Positions 40,575 through 52,300 are shown, numbered from the stretch's first letter. The stretch is DNA of 61,023 nt from an uncultured Clostridia bacterium (GCA_945877365.1 CAMCRV010000012.1:1-61023); one strand, 5' to 3'. Notes: generated from the letters alone by a model not told the origin. A program made the numbers and translations.

Positions 40575-40590
40575 AATAGCACCTCCTTTC

Positions 40591-40711
40591 GTCTCATTTC
40601 TGGGACATTTTTATAATAGCGTCCCGATCCACATTTGTCAACCCATTTATGGGACATTTTTGAAAAATTTTTGTATTTTGTATTGCATTTTTGGGACACT
40701 TGTAGTATTAT
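40591..40711. promoter_or_regulatory. Divergent early/lysogenic promoters with repressor operators
   Basis: Leftward promoter: TTGACA (40641-40636), 17-bp spacer, TATTAT (40618-40613). Rightward promoter: TTGCAT (40683-40688), 17-bp spacer, TATTAT (40706-40711). Operator-like elements with TGGGAC half-sites: GTCTCA-TTTC-TGGGAC at 40591-40606, CCCA-TTTA-TGGG at 40643-40654, and a half-site TGGGAC at 40692-40697 in the rightward spacer. Together with 40353-40368 this is a standard phage switch. Confidence 0.85.
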
Positions 40712-40740
40712 GAAGTAAACTTACAAAAGGGTGTGATGAA

Positions 40741-41361
40741 ATGAGTGATATTTCTGATAGAATACTGACCATCATTACAGAAAAAGAAATCTCATACGGA
40801 GAACTATCTGACAAAACCGGAATACCTAAATCGGCATTGCAACGCTATGCAACAGGTCAAACGGAAAAAATCCCGATTGACAGGCTACAAATCATTGCAT
40901 CTGCAATCGGGACTACACCAGAGTTCCTTATGGGATGGGATACCACAAACGCAAATCCATTTGACAAGCTTCTTCCGCTTCCCAGAATGAAACGCTGGCA
41001 GGTAATCGGAGGCACAGCCTGCGGCACCCCCATTCACAAAGAGATCGAAGAGGAAACCGTTGTGGCTCCCGAGGACATTGATGCAGACCGTGTCTTCCGC
41101 TGCGTTGGTGACAGCATGATCGGCGCCCACATCTTCGATGGAGATCTGGTCTTCGTCAAAACCGGGGAGCAGGTGGAAAACGGCAGAATCGCCGTTGTCC
41201 GCATTGAGGATGAATACACCCTGAAGCGTATCTACCGCGGCGAGGACTATCTGGAACTTCGCTCAGAGAATCCCAAGTATCCTCCCATCATCATCCGCGG
41301 CGAACAGGAGAATGCAGAGATCGTCGGCAAGGCCGTTCAATTCCTCAGCCGGGTAGTTTAA
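40741..41361 (+). CDS. CI-like repressor with LexA-type (S24) autopeptidase domain
   Basis: 206 residues. N-terminal HTH (ISYGELSDKTGIPKSALQRYATG), then a linker and S24 peptidase with Ser125 in GDSMIGAHIFDGD and Lys162 in YTLKRI. The cleavage pair is probably Cys94-Gly95 in GGTACGTPI. Maintains lysogeny and is expected to self-cleave with RecA after DNA damage. Promoter at 40683-40711 with an operator inside the spacer. Confidence 0.92.
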   Translation: MSDISDRILTIITEKEISYGELSDKTGIPKSALQRYATGQTEKIPIDRLQIIASAIGTTPEFLMGWDTTNANPFDKLLPLPRMKRWQVIGGTACGTPIHKEIEEETVVAPEDIDADRVFRCVGDSMIGAHIFDGDLVFVKTGEQVENGRIAVVRIEDEYTLKRIYRGEDYLELRSENPKYPPIIIRGEQENAEIVGKAVQFLSRVV

Positions 41362-41380
41362 TGAAAAAGAGGTATTTGAA

Positions 41381-41842
41381 ATGACATATTGGGTGACTAC
41401 TTTTTCTTGGGCGATACTTGGAACGGTTGTTTTTTGGTGTATATTAGGCTCCAAATGGAAACGGATTGACCCATTATATGCTTCCTGCATTCATTCTTAT
41501 CGGATTTTGGAGCCAATAATACCTGGTGATCCGGGTTACCTTGATATAAAGTTTACACTGATTCGACATGGTTTTTCTTTTTTGGTATCTTCTTTTATCA
41601 TTTACTTCGTAAAAATCAAATTTATATTATCGATTATTCTGATAATGAACGGGCTGTATGCTTTATCCACAATTTCCAGATACAACTACAGAAAGCGTTA
41701 TATTCAGGAGGAAGCAAAGAATCCGGAAAATGAAGCCAGTGTATCCATCATCTCCATTCCAGTGAAAGATTCGTTCTGTGCAGTCGTTTATTCTGTCCTG
41801 TGTGTAGTTATCTTGTACTTTTTATACCTAATTAGGCCATAG
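41381..41842 (+). CDS. Lysogeny-expressed membrane protein
   Basis: 153 residues with four hydrophobic segments (near 4-22, 63-80, 84-102 and 130-150) and a charged loop. Follows CI by 20 bases, likely on the same transcript, with AAGAGG before the ATG. AT-rich relative to neighbours. Genes co-expressed with the repressor often encode superinfection exclusion or other lysogenic-conversion functions; no family is recognised. Confidence 0.65.
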   Translation: MTYWVTTFSWAILGTVVFWCILGSKWKRIDPLYASCIHSYRILEPIIPGDPGYLDIKFTLIRHGFSFLVSSFIIYFVKIKFILSIILIMNGLYALSTISRYNYRKRYIQEEAKNPENEASVSIISIPVKDSFCAVVYSVLCVVILYFLYLIRP

Positions 41843-41863
41843 GCTACTTTAGGAGGATACATC

Positions 41864-41905
41864 ATGTTAGATGCCCTGAAGCTGTCCGTCGCAAAAATAA
41901 AATAA
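41864..41905 (+). CDS. Putative 13-residue peptide
   Basis: ATG TTA GAT ... TAA encoding MLDALKLSVAKIK, with AGGAGG 8 bases upstream and a terminator 3 bases after the stop. Short amphipathic, cationic peptide at the end of the CI transcript. The good ribosome site argues for translation, but chance is possible. Confidence 0.35.
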   Translation: MLDALKLSVAKIK

Positions 41906-41907
41906 AA

Positions 41908-41942
41908 AAACCGCCCCGGTGTTACCAGCACCGAAGCGGTTT
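41908..41942 (+). terminator. Terminator of the CI operon
   Basis: AAACCGC (41908-41914) pairs with GCGGTTT (41936-41942), with an inner CGGTG/CACCG stem. Shared stem bases suggest it may also work on the opposite strand. Confidence 0.8.
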
Positions 41943-42054
41943 GCCCGGAAATGCTCCCCACATTCCCAGGCGATACAGAAAACCTCTCACACAACTATAG
42001 GGGTAGTCTGCCCTTTCATAATAGCAGAATTGCCCCGGAAAGGCAAGGTCATTT

Positions 42055-43107
42055 ATGAAAATTCCAAAAGCCAGGCGCTTGCCGTCAGGCTCATGGACGG
42101 TTCAGCTGCGGATAAATGGAGGAAGTATCTCCATAACCCGGGATACCGAAAAAGAAGCCGTGGCAGAAGCCATGGCCTACAAGGCAGGAATTATGAAGGC
42201 CAAGCGAGCGCCGGACAGGAAAACACTTGGCGAGGCCTATGATTGCTATATCAAGGATCACAGTATGCTTTCCCCTTCCACCATAGCCGGCTACAAGCGT
42301 TTGCGAAAGAACACCTTCCAATCTCTGATGCCCCGGCAGCTTTCCAACATCACCAACGAGGCCATAAACCGGGAGATTCGGTTAATGTCCGAAGCAGGGA
42401 AATCTCCAAAGTACATTGCAAATGCTGTCGGTCTCCTTCGCCCGGTTTTGAAGGAGTACCACAAGGACTTCGAGCTGGAAATCAAAATGCCAAAGAAGAA
42501 AAAACCGAAGTCAAAAGCGAAGTCGAAGCTTCCCACGGATAAAGAGATTCAGGATATCCTGACGGCTGCCAAAGATACGGAGATGGAGCTGCCGATTCTG
42601 ATGGGCGTCTGGATGGGTATGCGGATATCGGAAATCCGTGGCGTTCGTTTCCGGGATATCGAGGATAATCAGCTCCATATCTGCTGTGTAATTGTGGATG
42701 ATGAAAACGGCAAACCGGCAGAAAAAGACCCGAAGACCGATGCCGGTGACAGGTGGATTGACATTCCGCCCTATGTGAAGTCCCTGATTCCAGACGGTGA
42801 ACCGGATGACCATATTGTAAAGCTGTCTGGCCAGGCGATTTACAAACGGTACTCCCGTCTGCTGGAGAAGGCCGGAATCCGACACTTCCGTTTCCACGAT
42901 CTGCGCTGTGCAAATGCAGCTGCCATGATACGGCTTGGAATTGACAGCAAATACGCCATGGAGCGAAACGGCTGGGCAACGGAACATATGTATAAGCAGG
43001 TATACGGCTATATCATGGACGATCAGATGTCAAAAGAATCCGCTGCCATCAACGCCTACTTTATGCCGAAAATCAGAATTGCTAACAAGATTGCTAACAA
43101 AAAATAA
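42055..43107 (+). CDS. int: Tyrosine integrase
   Basis: 350 residues. N-terminal arm-binding domain (1-50), core-binding domain (about 55-145), a lysine-rich linker, and a C-terminal catalytic domain with R190 (GMRISEIRG), K227, H281-D-L-R284, W307 in place of the second histidine, and Y317 (VYGY). Mediates site-specific recombination at ssrA; the att core begins 41 bp after its stop. Its last codons contain two TTGCTAAC arm-type sites, so coding and binding sequences overlap. Confidence 0.95.
   Translation: MKIPKARRLPSGSWTVQLRINGGSISITRDTEKEAVAEAMAYKAGIMKAKRAPDRKTLGEAYDCYIKDHSMLSPSTIAGYKRLRKNTFQSLMPRQLSNITNEAINREIRLMSEAGKSPKYIANAVGLLRPVLKEYHKDFELEIKMPKKKKPKSKAKSKLPTDKEIQDILTAAKDTEMELPILMGVWMGMRISEIRGVRFRDIEDNQLHICCVIVDDENGKPAEKDPKTDAGDRWIDIPPYVKSLIPDGEPDDHIVKLSGQAIYKRYSRLLEKAGIRHFRFHDLRCANAAAMIRLGIDSKYAMERNGWATEHMYKQVYGYIMDDQMSKESAAINAYFMPKIRIANKIANKK
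43079..43098 (+). repeat. Arm-type integrase sites, right end (two TTGCTAAC copies)
   Basis: TTGCTAAC at 43079-43086 and 43091-43098, 12 bp apart, inside the 3' end of int (encoding IANKIANKK). Same sequence, orientation and spacing as two of the three copies at 470-489. Confidence 0.65.
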
Positions 43108-43147
43108 ATTCTCATAGAGCCGCAATAAGTTTTCCGTTTTTGACAAT

Positions 43148-43186
43148 GGGTTCGATTCCCCTCGGCTCCACCACTCAAAACCGCCT
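43148..43186 (+). repeat. attR core of prophage 1 (right copy of 39-bp repeat)
   Basis: Identical to 323-361. It contains the displaced ssrA 3' end. Because a second, incomplete prophage begins immediately after it, this copy may also be the old attL of that element. Confidence 0.93.
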
Positions 43187-43210
43187 ACAGTACCCACTGT
43201 AGGCGGTTTT
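43177..43210 (+). terminator. Displaced ssrA terminator (15-bp perfect stem)
   Basis: AAAACCGCCTACAGT pairs perfectly with ACTGTAGGCGGTTTT around a 4-base loop, followed by TTG. It is left orphaned from ssrA by prophage 1. Confidence 0.9.
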
Positions 43211-43349
43211 TTGTTGCATTTTACTAACTATTTGCCATTAGTCCCCTCCTTCTTTATCTCATTTTTGTGCATTTTATTTCTGCTCAGAAATTGTAAACCA
43301 CTCCAAAAATCAAAAACTGGAATGAAAACTGTAACAACTGGAACGGCAA

Positions 43350-43371
43350 ACACCCCCTTTTCAGGGGGTGT
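43350..43371 (-). terminator. Terminator after the second giant gene
   Basis: ACACCCCC (43350-43357) and GGGGGTGT (43364-43371) form an 8-bp stem; on the minus strand it is followed by TTTGCC. It lies 7 bases past the giant gene's stop, the expected end of the late transcript. Confidence 0.8.
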
Positions 43372-43377
43372 CCGCTA

Positions 43378-46300
43378 TTACCGCAATCCCAGAATCCTGT
43401 CCACCTCTGCGTTACCGGTAGACAATCCTGTACTTGCTTTATCCGTCTGTTTCTCCTCCTGCTCTTTGTCTTTCTCTCCTGCCGCATTGATGTCCGCTTT
43501 TACCTTCTCTCCCACCTTCCTGTCATATGGATTCTTCCTGGCAGAGAACTGCTTGTTGTAGCTCTGCCACATTGCCGCCTTCTCTGCCGTAGTCCATGCC
43601 GGTCCCGAGCTGCTGGTGATTCCCATCAGTGCCTCCAACGGATTGTTGTTTCCTCCCGGGAAACTGTCCAGGCAGGCTCTTACCTCCCTCTGGTTCAGCT
43701 TCCCGCTGCCGTCCGCATCGAAGTCGAAGATCTTCTCCCAGAATTGCAGCTGCTTCTGGATGGATACGCCGTTGTCCACCAGAATCGGCAGTCTGGTTTT
43801 CATGGTTGTAGAGATGCTGGCGCTCTGAACCATCTTTACCATGTCCTTTTCAGACAACCCGGAATCCACGATCACCCGCAGCTTCTGCGCATCCGATACA
43901 GAATTGCTCCCGGCCTTCGGCTTCAGCGCGGTGATTTTGTTGACTACCTCGTATGCCTTGTCCGCATCCACCCCTGCCTCCACGGCCTGATTGAAATACT
44001 TGGCATCCGCCGGCACCATGCTGTAGAAGGTGAAGCAGTCCTTTGCCGTCTTCTTCTGCCTATCTGTCAGATTCTGCTTTTCCAGCCAATAGGAGAAGTC
44101 CTGTGCCTGCTGGCTTGCCTTCTTTCCGGTGTCCTTGATCCGGCTGTACTCGTTCTGCACCTCTATGAAGGTATCCAGATCCATACCCGCCGCCCGGAAC
44201 TGGGATATCTCGTCCTCCTTGCTGTCGGAGATCTTCTTCCGGTACAGTTCCAGCTTGTGCTCCTCTTCCAGGTTGCTGTCGGCAATGGCATTTCGCTTTG
44301 CTGTGCTTTTTTCTGTCCCTTTCAATCTGTCGGCATCCTGAATCTGCATCAGCGTCTTTGCCACCTCTGCGCCGCTGGCTCCTTCGTCTGTCATTTTGTC
44401 CATCAGCTCCCGGGTCTCATCGCTGGCCACCATACCATAGTAAAGTGCCGCCTTTGCATCATCACTGATATCCGCCCTCTGGATTTCCCGGATCTTGGCA
44501 ATCGTTACAGTCTCGTTTTCCTTCGCCTGTGCATTCTCCACCTCCGGAGCTGTGGTATACACCTCCTCGTTGTCCCGGTTTTCCTCCATGAAGGTCTTTG
44601 TCTTGCTTTTGTCGATACTCCTCTCATAGGTCATAGCCCGTGCCTTCGGTGATAAATCCATACCCAGCAGCACTTCCAGCATATTCTGGTTTTTGCTCTT
44701 TTCCTCTGTCTTCTCGGCTTCCGCCATCTTCTGAATCACATCATAGGCAACCTTGTCTTTCGTCCCTGCATCAATAAGATCCTGATACAATGCCGTCTGC
44801 TTTGCATTCAGACCTTTATACCCATTCTCTGCCCATTGCTGCGCCTGGGGCAGACTGCTCTTGCCCATCACCGCCGCCTGGAGCACCTGTCCCGGTGTCA
44901 TGTCCTCTTGGAAGATCGGGTATTGCAGCTGCTTTTCTCCCTCGTTATTGACGGTGTAGCTTCCCCCGTCCAGCAGTGCCTTCACGCCCTTCCAGCTCTT
45001 CTGTAGCTGTCCATAGCCGAAAGGTGCCACCAGATACCCCAGTTTCTGTGCCTCTGTCAGCGCGATCTCCCGCTTCTTCTCGTCTGCAATATCCTCATTG
45101 TTCAGCTTTGTCAGGTTCGTGAAGGAAGGCACCGCTGCACTCATTGGGATTCTTCCTCCGTTGATTGCTGATGTAAACGGCAGCTGATCCAGCACATTGG
45201 ATTTCAGGTTCTGCAATGCCTTCTGCCCGTTCACCTTCTCCGTAGTAAAATCGATTCCCTCCCCGGAAATCAGATCCTCCCCTGCATCCCAGAGATTCGG
45301 CATCTGGTATCCTTTGAAATCTCCCACGGTATCATTCAGGATTCCGAATGGATCCATGGCAGGCCGTCTGCCTGTGAATTTCTCATAGGTGTCGTTGAAC
45401 AGGTATGCCAGCAGGAAGTATTTCATAAGCATCGCCGCCAGCACCGCCGCGCCTTCCTCCGCCGCCTGTCTCGGCATATCCTTGAAAACCTCGCTGAACT
45501 GATTGTTCACCTCCAGCTGGAATTGTGTGAATGCCTTGAATATCGGATTCCTGCTTTCAAACAGGGTCGGCATGGCTCCCTTGCTCCTGTCTGCCATCAC
45601 CCCGGCTGCAAACAGATCTGCCTGGTGCATGGCCTCGCTTTCGCTCAGCCCTCTTCGAATATTCTGCTTGTATGCTGCCCTCACGATGGATTCCGATGTA
45701 AACCCATCGATCCAGTCCATTGGCTTTCCCAGCCAACCGCTGACCTTTTCCAGCCCCGTCTGCACCAGAGCCTCGCTGCCCCTTCTGTTGGTCAGGAAAT
45801 CACTGCGGTATACAAAGTCATCCCCCTGTTTCATGTTCCGCAGACTGTCCCACATTCCCTCCAGAATCATCCCTCTGTCCAGTCTTCCGGCTGCCTGCTG
45901 CAATGGGATAAAGTTGGTAATGGCAGATCCCAGGTTACCGGCGATCATGTTTGCCCCCAGCTTGCCCTCCAGCTTCTTCATGAAGGAATAAATCTTTCTG
46001 CCCAGCAGAGATTCCACGCCTCTGTCCAGCCGGCTCTTTTTCCCGGCCAGCAGATTTGTGTATTCCATCAGCTCATTGACGAAGTTGCTCAGGGTGAATC
46101 TCCCGTGTTCATAGATTTTATTTATCTTGTCTTCCTTCTCTTCGTCTGTCAGACGGGTGTCCGCCCTTACCTCGTCCACCTGCTTCCGGATTCCGTCATC
46201 CGTGGATAGATACCGGATCTGGCTTTCCAATGCCCTCAGCTTCTGGATGTCCTCCGTGTGGTAGATCACATTGGCAACACCCTCGATGTACTTGTCGAAG

Positions 46301-49300
46301 CCCTTCACCGCATCGTATGTGGTCTTTCCGCCCTTCCGCTCCAGCGCGTTTCCGAACCACTGAATACCCGGCTTGAACTGGCTTGTCAGACCGTTTATGG
46401 AGGTCGGCAGCGCGTCTGCGTTCAGATCCACGCCGATTCCAAAGCCCATCCGCACCAGCATATTGTCCACGGTTTCCTCGCTGAAGTGTGGGAAATACCC
46501 TGAACGATATGGCACCGGCTCATAGCCGAATTGCACCCGCACCTCGTTCATCCTCTGGAACAGCTCATCATAGATCTTTCGGAAGCTCTCCACATTGCTC
46601 TTCACCTTGTTGGGATCCAGGCTTGGATTGTCGGCAAACACGCTGTCAATCACGCCCTGCCACTGCTCCATGTTCAGTCCGCCAATCTTCACGCTTCCCT
46701 GCGTCTTGCTCAGCTGTGCGATGGCGTCCATGGCCTCTCCCACGATCTGGGTTGCTGCGCTCTCGCTGATCTTGTCCCCGTCTGCTGTCTTTGTGCTGAT
46801 CTCCATGTTCCGCACCAGACTCCGCATATCGTTTTTGAATCTGGTTGCCTCCGCCTCATGGATCTGCACCGGCTCAAAGTACATCTGGTTGATCTTCTCT
46901 CCCTGCGCCCGGTACTTCACGATGTCCAGAACATTTCTCTGCATGGTCTCCCGGGCGTACAGCAGCCCCATGGGCTTGTCCTTCCATTCTATGATGTCCG
47001 TCAGCACACTGTCAGCCTCGTCTCTCAGCTTCTGCTTCACGCCCCGCTTATAGGCCGACATTCGCTTGTTCAGGTCTTCGTATGCTTTCTTTGCCTCATA
47101 TAGCTGCAAAAGCTGCCCCGGCTTCATATCCTTGTATACATCCGCCTGCAGGTCTTCCGGTGTCATCTCCCCTCTCAGCAGCTTCCCGATGATCCGCTCC
47201 TTTTCATCGTCAATGAGCATTTTATCCCGGATCTTCTCGTACTCCCGCCTTGCCTTCCGCAGGTCATTTCCTGCTTCCAGTGCCTCCTCCACCGTCTTCG
47301 GCACATTGGCATTTTCAATTCTTCTGGCCTTCTCCCGGTTGGCGTATCCCCGCACATCCCGCAAATCCGGCATAACATCCCTCAAGGCGCTGGCCATGTC
47401 GTTTCGGAACCACTGCTTCGCGGTTTCCGCATTCTCTCCGTAATAATCATCCAGGCTCTGCTTGCTCTGTTCGATGCTGTGGGAAACCTGATACATCCTT
47501 TGCAGCTGCTCGGCTGGCGTTGTGATGCTCTCCGGGAACAGCTCCGGCGCCCTCTGGTTCAGCTGTCTGTATGCTTCCGCCACCGGCATACCGTTCTTTA
47601 CGATCTTCACATTCCCGAAGGCGTGATTCTTGAAATTAGCGTAGTCCGGTATTCCCGCCTTGTCCTCCTGTCCGATGCTCACCTCGGTGTTTCGCAGCCA
47701 GTCCTTCACATCCCTGTAGGTGTCATAGAACAGTGTATTCGTCATCATGGCCTTGTCCATGATCTCGTCAAACAGCTGCCGCTCCTGCTCCGGGTCGATC
47801 CTTCCCCCTTCCAGATATCCGTCCACCAGCTTCTGCAAAGTCGGCATCAGCTCCTGCCGCTGCACTGTCCGCGGCACTCCGAGGCTGTCCGCCATTTTGT
47901 TCATCAGCCGTCTTTCCACGCCGTTCAGGTAGTTGGTTCCCTTCTTGTTCAGATTCTGCCGCACCGTCTCCCCCACGGCGGTCTCCTCCTCCGTGTTCCT
48001 CGCGGCACTTAAGGAATACCGGATATCTGGGTTCTGTCCGTCAAAAGTACCCACATTATCTGTTGCTGACTTTATCTGCGTATTGTTGAACACCACATAG
48101 AAGGTATCTTTTGCCATAGGATCATCCGTGTCATTCTCAATAATCACACCGTCATATCCGTTTTTCTTTGCATAGTCTAGAATTGGTCTTTCAAAACTCG
48201 GGTCTGAAAACTGTCCGGGCGACAGTTTGGCATTATATGGGTTTTTCATATTCAGGTATACAGCCTTGACTTCTCCGCCGCCCCGTTCTTCCATCATGGC
48301 TTCTGCATAGTCATCGGATTCTGAGAACCAGTATTCTCCCTTTCCCGACTGAAACACATGAAACTGTCCGTTCGTCCCATGATACACAATCTTCGGTGTT
48401 CCGTCTGAATTAACCACCTTACTTGCAGTATGCGGATGCTTCTCCCAGTCCCCAAACCACCTCTTAAACTGTGTACTCTGCGTAACATTTTCAAATCTAG
48501 GCTTGACAGGTGACTTTGCATCGCGTATACTGTTTACAAAGCCATCAAGGCTGCTAAGACCCCTGGGTATCGGATTCCCAGCGCTCTTCAGCACTTTGGT
48601 GGTTTTTTCTTTATTCACATAAAAAAGCGATACTTCCCCATTTTGGTGTGCGTTTATTGCATCAATCAGCCTTGTAATGCTATCTGTATTCCCGTGAGCA
48701 GTTGCCACTTTATTTGTGTCAATTCGTAATCCGTTGATATGTCCATGTCCTCCAACCTGAATGGCACAAATAACTTGTTTCCCACTTGCTACCTTCATTT
48801 CAACAAGAACATCAATATTTGATTCCGAAGCGTTTGCCTTTCCTATGCGCTTATCGTAGATAATAGCAATAGGATCAGCAATTTTTTCAGGTAATGAAGA
48901 TAGTTCCCTAAGTGTGAATGTGTGATCAAGTTTTTCCTGATCACTTCCCTTGTATGTTCCATTTAGTGATTCGTTTATATGCTTCTGATTTATCGTCAAA
49001 GGAAGATTTGCAAGTCCTATCTTCTGTAAAACACTCGGTGTTCCTCCCAATACAAAAGAATCCCTCTCCGGAAATACTCCTTGTTGGAAGTCTGTAAGTT
49101 GCTGTTCAAATGATTTGCTGAAATCATACCCTGAATTGCTTGAAAATATCTGTTTTTGTCCGCTATCTGTATCTTCTTCTTCACCATCCACCCCGGACGG
49201 TGTTTTTTTATTCTCAATCCCGTCTTCCTGTGTCCCGTTGTCTGTGCCTGTATCAAACCTCCATTTCCCGTCATCTCCCCGGAACCATCCTGTCTGCTGC

Positions 49301-52300
49301 CGGATGGTCTCAGCGGAAACCTCCTGCTCCTCCATCTGTCTGGCCGTTTCCAGACTTTGCAGGTCGGCAGTCCTCGCCCCCTGCCCGGCGTAGCTGAACT
49401 TCTTTTTCAGCTCCCCGGTTTCCTCCATCTGGTGGAACATTTCCAGCTTCTGCTCATAGGTTTCCTCGTCCATGTCCCCGTTGCGGTACATTTCCTCCAC
49501 ATAGTCCCGGTATTCCTCCATGCTTCTGGGTTCTCTTTCTGTCCATTGTTTCCCCGTCTGCATGGTCTGTTCCGCCTGTCCAATCCCAGTCGTTTGGGAA
49601 TCCGCTGCCGGATATCGCATTCCCGTTGTCTCCTTCAGGGCCTGTGCGTACAGCTGCCTGGTATTCCGCAGGAAAATCCGCTCCTCTGCCTTCTCGCTGC
49701 CCCTGTGCTTCACCAGCATACCGTCGATCCAGTTCAGAATCTTCGTGGCAATGGGTCTCTGCTTCTTGGCCAGCTCCCGGATGCTCTTCTCGTCCCGCAG
49801 AAGATATTGTGATACATAGTTTGCCACGATCTCCCTGTCCAGCTCCTCCGGTGTCACCGTCTGCCCGTTGGCTTCATACAGCCTTTTCTGCTCTGTCCGG
49901 TAGTTGTCGATATCCACGCCTTGAGCGAACCTTTCCAGTGCAATCTGCTTCAGGGTTCCATACAGTTTGCTCCCCTCTATGCTGTGGGTCAGCTCATGGC
50001 TGAATACCTGCAAATGGGGAAGGTCTCCCTCTGTGTTGATCCAGATTTCCCCATTCAGGAAGAATCCGTTCTCCACCACCTGCAATCCCTTCGGCTTTGT
50101 GTAGGCGTGTACCTTCCGCCCGGTGATCCGTCCCAGTCTTCCCAGCATGGCTGCCCAATCCGCTCCCAGCTCCTCCAGCGGCACCTCGTCATTTGCCGTC
50201 ACAACAGTCTCCTGCTCCGGCTGCATGATGTCCTTTACGCCCTGCTCCTCCGTGTCTGCCTGTTCCCCTGTTTGCACGGCATTTACATCCGATTCCACGC
50301 CCGTGTTATCCGTTTGCACGCCCGTGTTATTGTTCTGTTCCGCTGTAACCGGATTCTGTTCCGCTGTAATGGTGTTTTGTTCCGCTGTATCAGTATTCTG
50401 TTCTCCCTGCTGCCCCGTCATCACCGAGCTTTGATACAGCCGTCCCATGTCATACTGGCTCAGGCTCTTCCCCTTGCTCAGCTTCTGCTGCATCTCCTGC
50501 GCCACCTGATAGGCAGGTGTCTGTGGATCCTGTGCCAAACCGTCCCGGATGACTTCGTTGATATTCTCCTGTGTGACCCCGGCTCTGTCCAGTTTAATTC
50601 CCAGTCCCTTTGCTCTGGCAGCGCCCACGGCCTGAGCTGCGCCGCCCATCATGCCGCCGGACATGGCGCTTTCAATCAGGGTCATGGCTCCCTGCATCAC
50701 CATTTCCCTGTCCGCCGCTGCCTTGGCCTGCTGATAGTCCACGCCCTGCATCATCAGCTGGGCGATATTCTGGTTGTATTCGCTCTTGTCTCTCAGGATC
50801 ACGCTCTGGGCGATGGCAGAGCCGATGAAGTTGGTTCCTTCCTCCCCCATCTCGATTACTGCGCTCTTTGCACTTTCCTTCAGCCACTGCCCTAGGCTTG
50901 CCGGGGCAATCTCCGCCTGTTTGATAATTCTGTCCAGCGGGATTTCTTCTGTCAGCACCTCCAGTCCAGCGTCCACGGTGCTCATCAGCACTGCCTCCAT
51001 GGGGCTTGCCCCCTGTGCGCTGTATTCTGCCATGGCGTTCCCGAAGGCAGAGGAGGCGATCAGCGCCCGGGAGATTCCCTTCACGCCGCCGCCCATGTAT
51101 GCCCGAATCAGGCTGTCCGCCGAACTCATACCGGCCTTGTATATCGCCGCCAGTGCCTCGCTCCCTGCTGTTGGCTTCTGCCCCCGGATGTTCTCCGCCA
51201 CGGCTCCCGTCAAAGTCTGTCCCACCACATTGGGAAGGTTCCCCAGATTGTTGGGATCCAGTGTGGAATACTGCCCCGTAGGCTTGATAATCAGATTCTG
51301 CATCTGCCCCAGCGTTCCGGTGACAGATCCCGCTGCGTTGTATGCCCGTCCCTCGATACTGGCCCACAGCCCCGGCCAGAATCCGTCCTCCACATTGGAA
51401 TACTTCTCTCTGGCCGCATTGGTTTTCGCCTCGTTCTCCACCCGGCTCAGGCTCTCGGCGATTTTCTGTACCTTGTCCTCGCCGTACTTCTGCGCCAACT
51501 CCATCTCCGCCGCTCTGGCAAGTCCCAGCCGTTCCGCGTTCTCATAGGCCTGCCTGGTATTTGCCTGATCTGCCGAAGCGGAGAAGTATGCCAGCCGTCC
51601 TGCCCGGTTTGCGTTGAACAGCCGCATCTTCTGCTGGTCTTCCTCCGACCAGCTCAAAAACTCCTGCACATTGCGCATGGTGGTTACTCTGTCGTTCTGG
51701 GCATTCTCCTGCTGTGTCCAGAAGTCCACCATGGTTTTCAGCTCCACTTCCTTCTGATCCTGCCGCGGCTGCACCGCCCCTGCCGTCTCGCTTGCGCTGT
51801 AGGCATCCAGCATATCCAGCCGAAGGTTCTTTTCCTTCTGCCGTGTGTACTCCGGTGAGGCTATGTATGCGTCATACTGCGCCTTCGCCTGATTCTTCAT
51901 CTCGGTGATGTAGCTAAGCCCCTGCTGTGCAGCCTCCGTCTTATATCCCGTGTTGAATCCAGTTCCTAGTCTGGTAAATGTCTGTTGTCCCGGCAGTACC
52001 ACTCTCTGTTGTCCCTGCCCAACCTGCATCAGCCGGGAGTTTCCCCCCGGCTGTCCTTTTGGATAATACACACCGTTTATGTTAGCTACCCGTTTTGGTT
52101 CCATCAGAGCGATATGCTCCTGCCGTGCCGCCTCAGAACTGGCTCCGGCAATGATTGCCTGCTGTTTCGCCTGCTGATATCCCTGATGGAACTCCTGAAA
52201 ACTCATAGGCTTCGGAACAGGATTATAAATCGGCTTTCCCGTAGATACTGCTCTTTCATTGGTTGCTGTTGCCGCAGCCATTTCGTTCAGGATCTTCTGA

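Larger units (their letters stand above)
323..43186. mobile_element. Prophage 1: apparently complete podovirus-like prophage in ssrA
   Basis: A 39-bp direct repeat at 323-361 and 43148-43186 bounds a full phage gene set: tyrosine integrase, CI/Cro switch, early replication genes, terminase, portal, protease, scaffold, capsid, tail, receptor-binding and lysis genes. No tape measure, sheath or baseplate genes are seen. A terminase-portal-scaffold-capsid-connector-nozzle order followed by a giant internal-protein gene suggests a short-tailed virion. About 42.9 kb, of which one gene occupies 12.9 kb. No structural gene is visibly broken, so it may be inducible, although that is inference. Confidence 0.93.

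Noticed and set aside
43211-43349. Possible attP arm copies for prophage 2 (TTACTAAC-like at about 43220)
   Set aside because: Only one imperfect octamer is present, too little to call a site.
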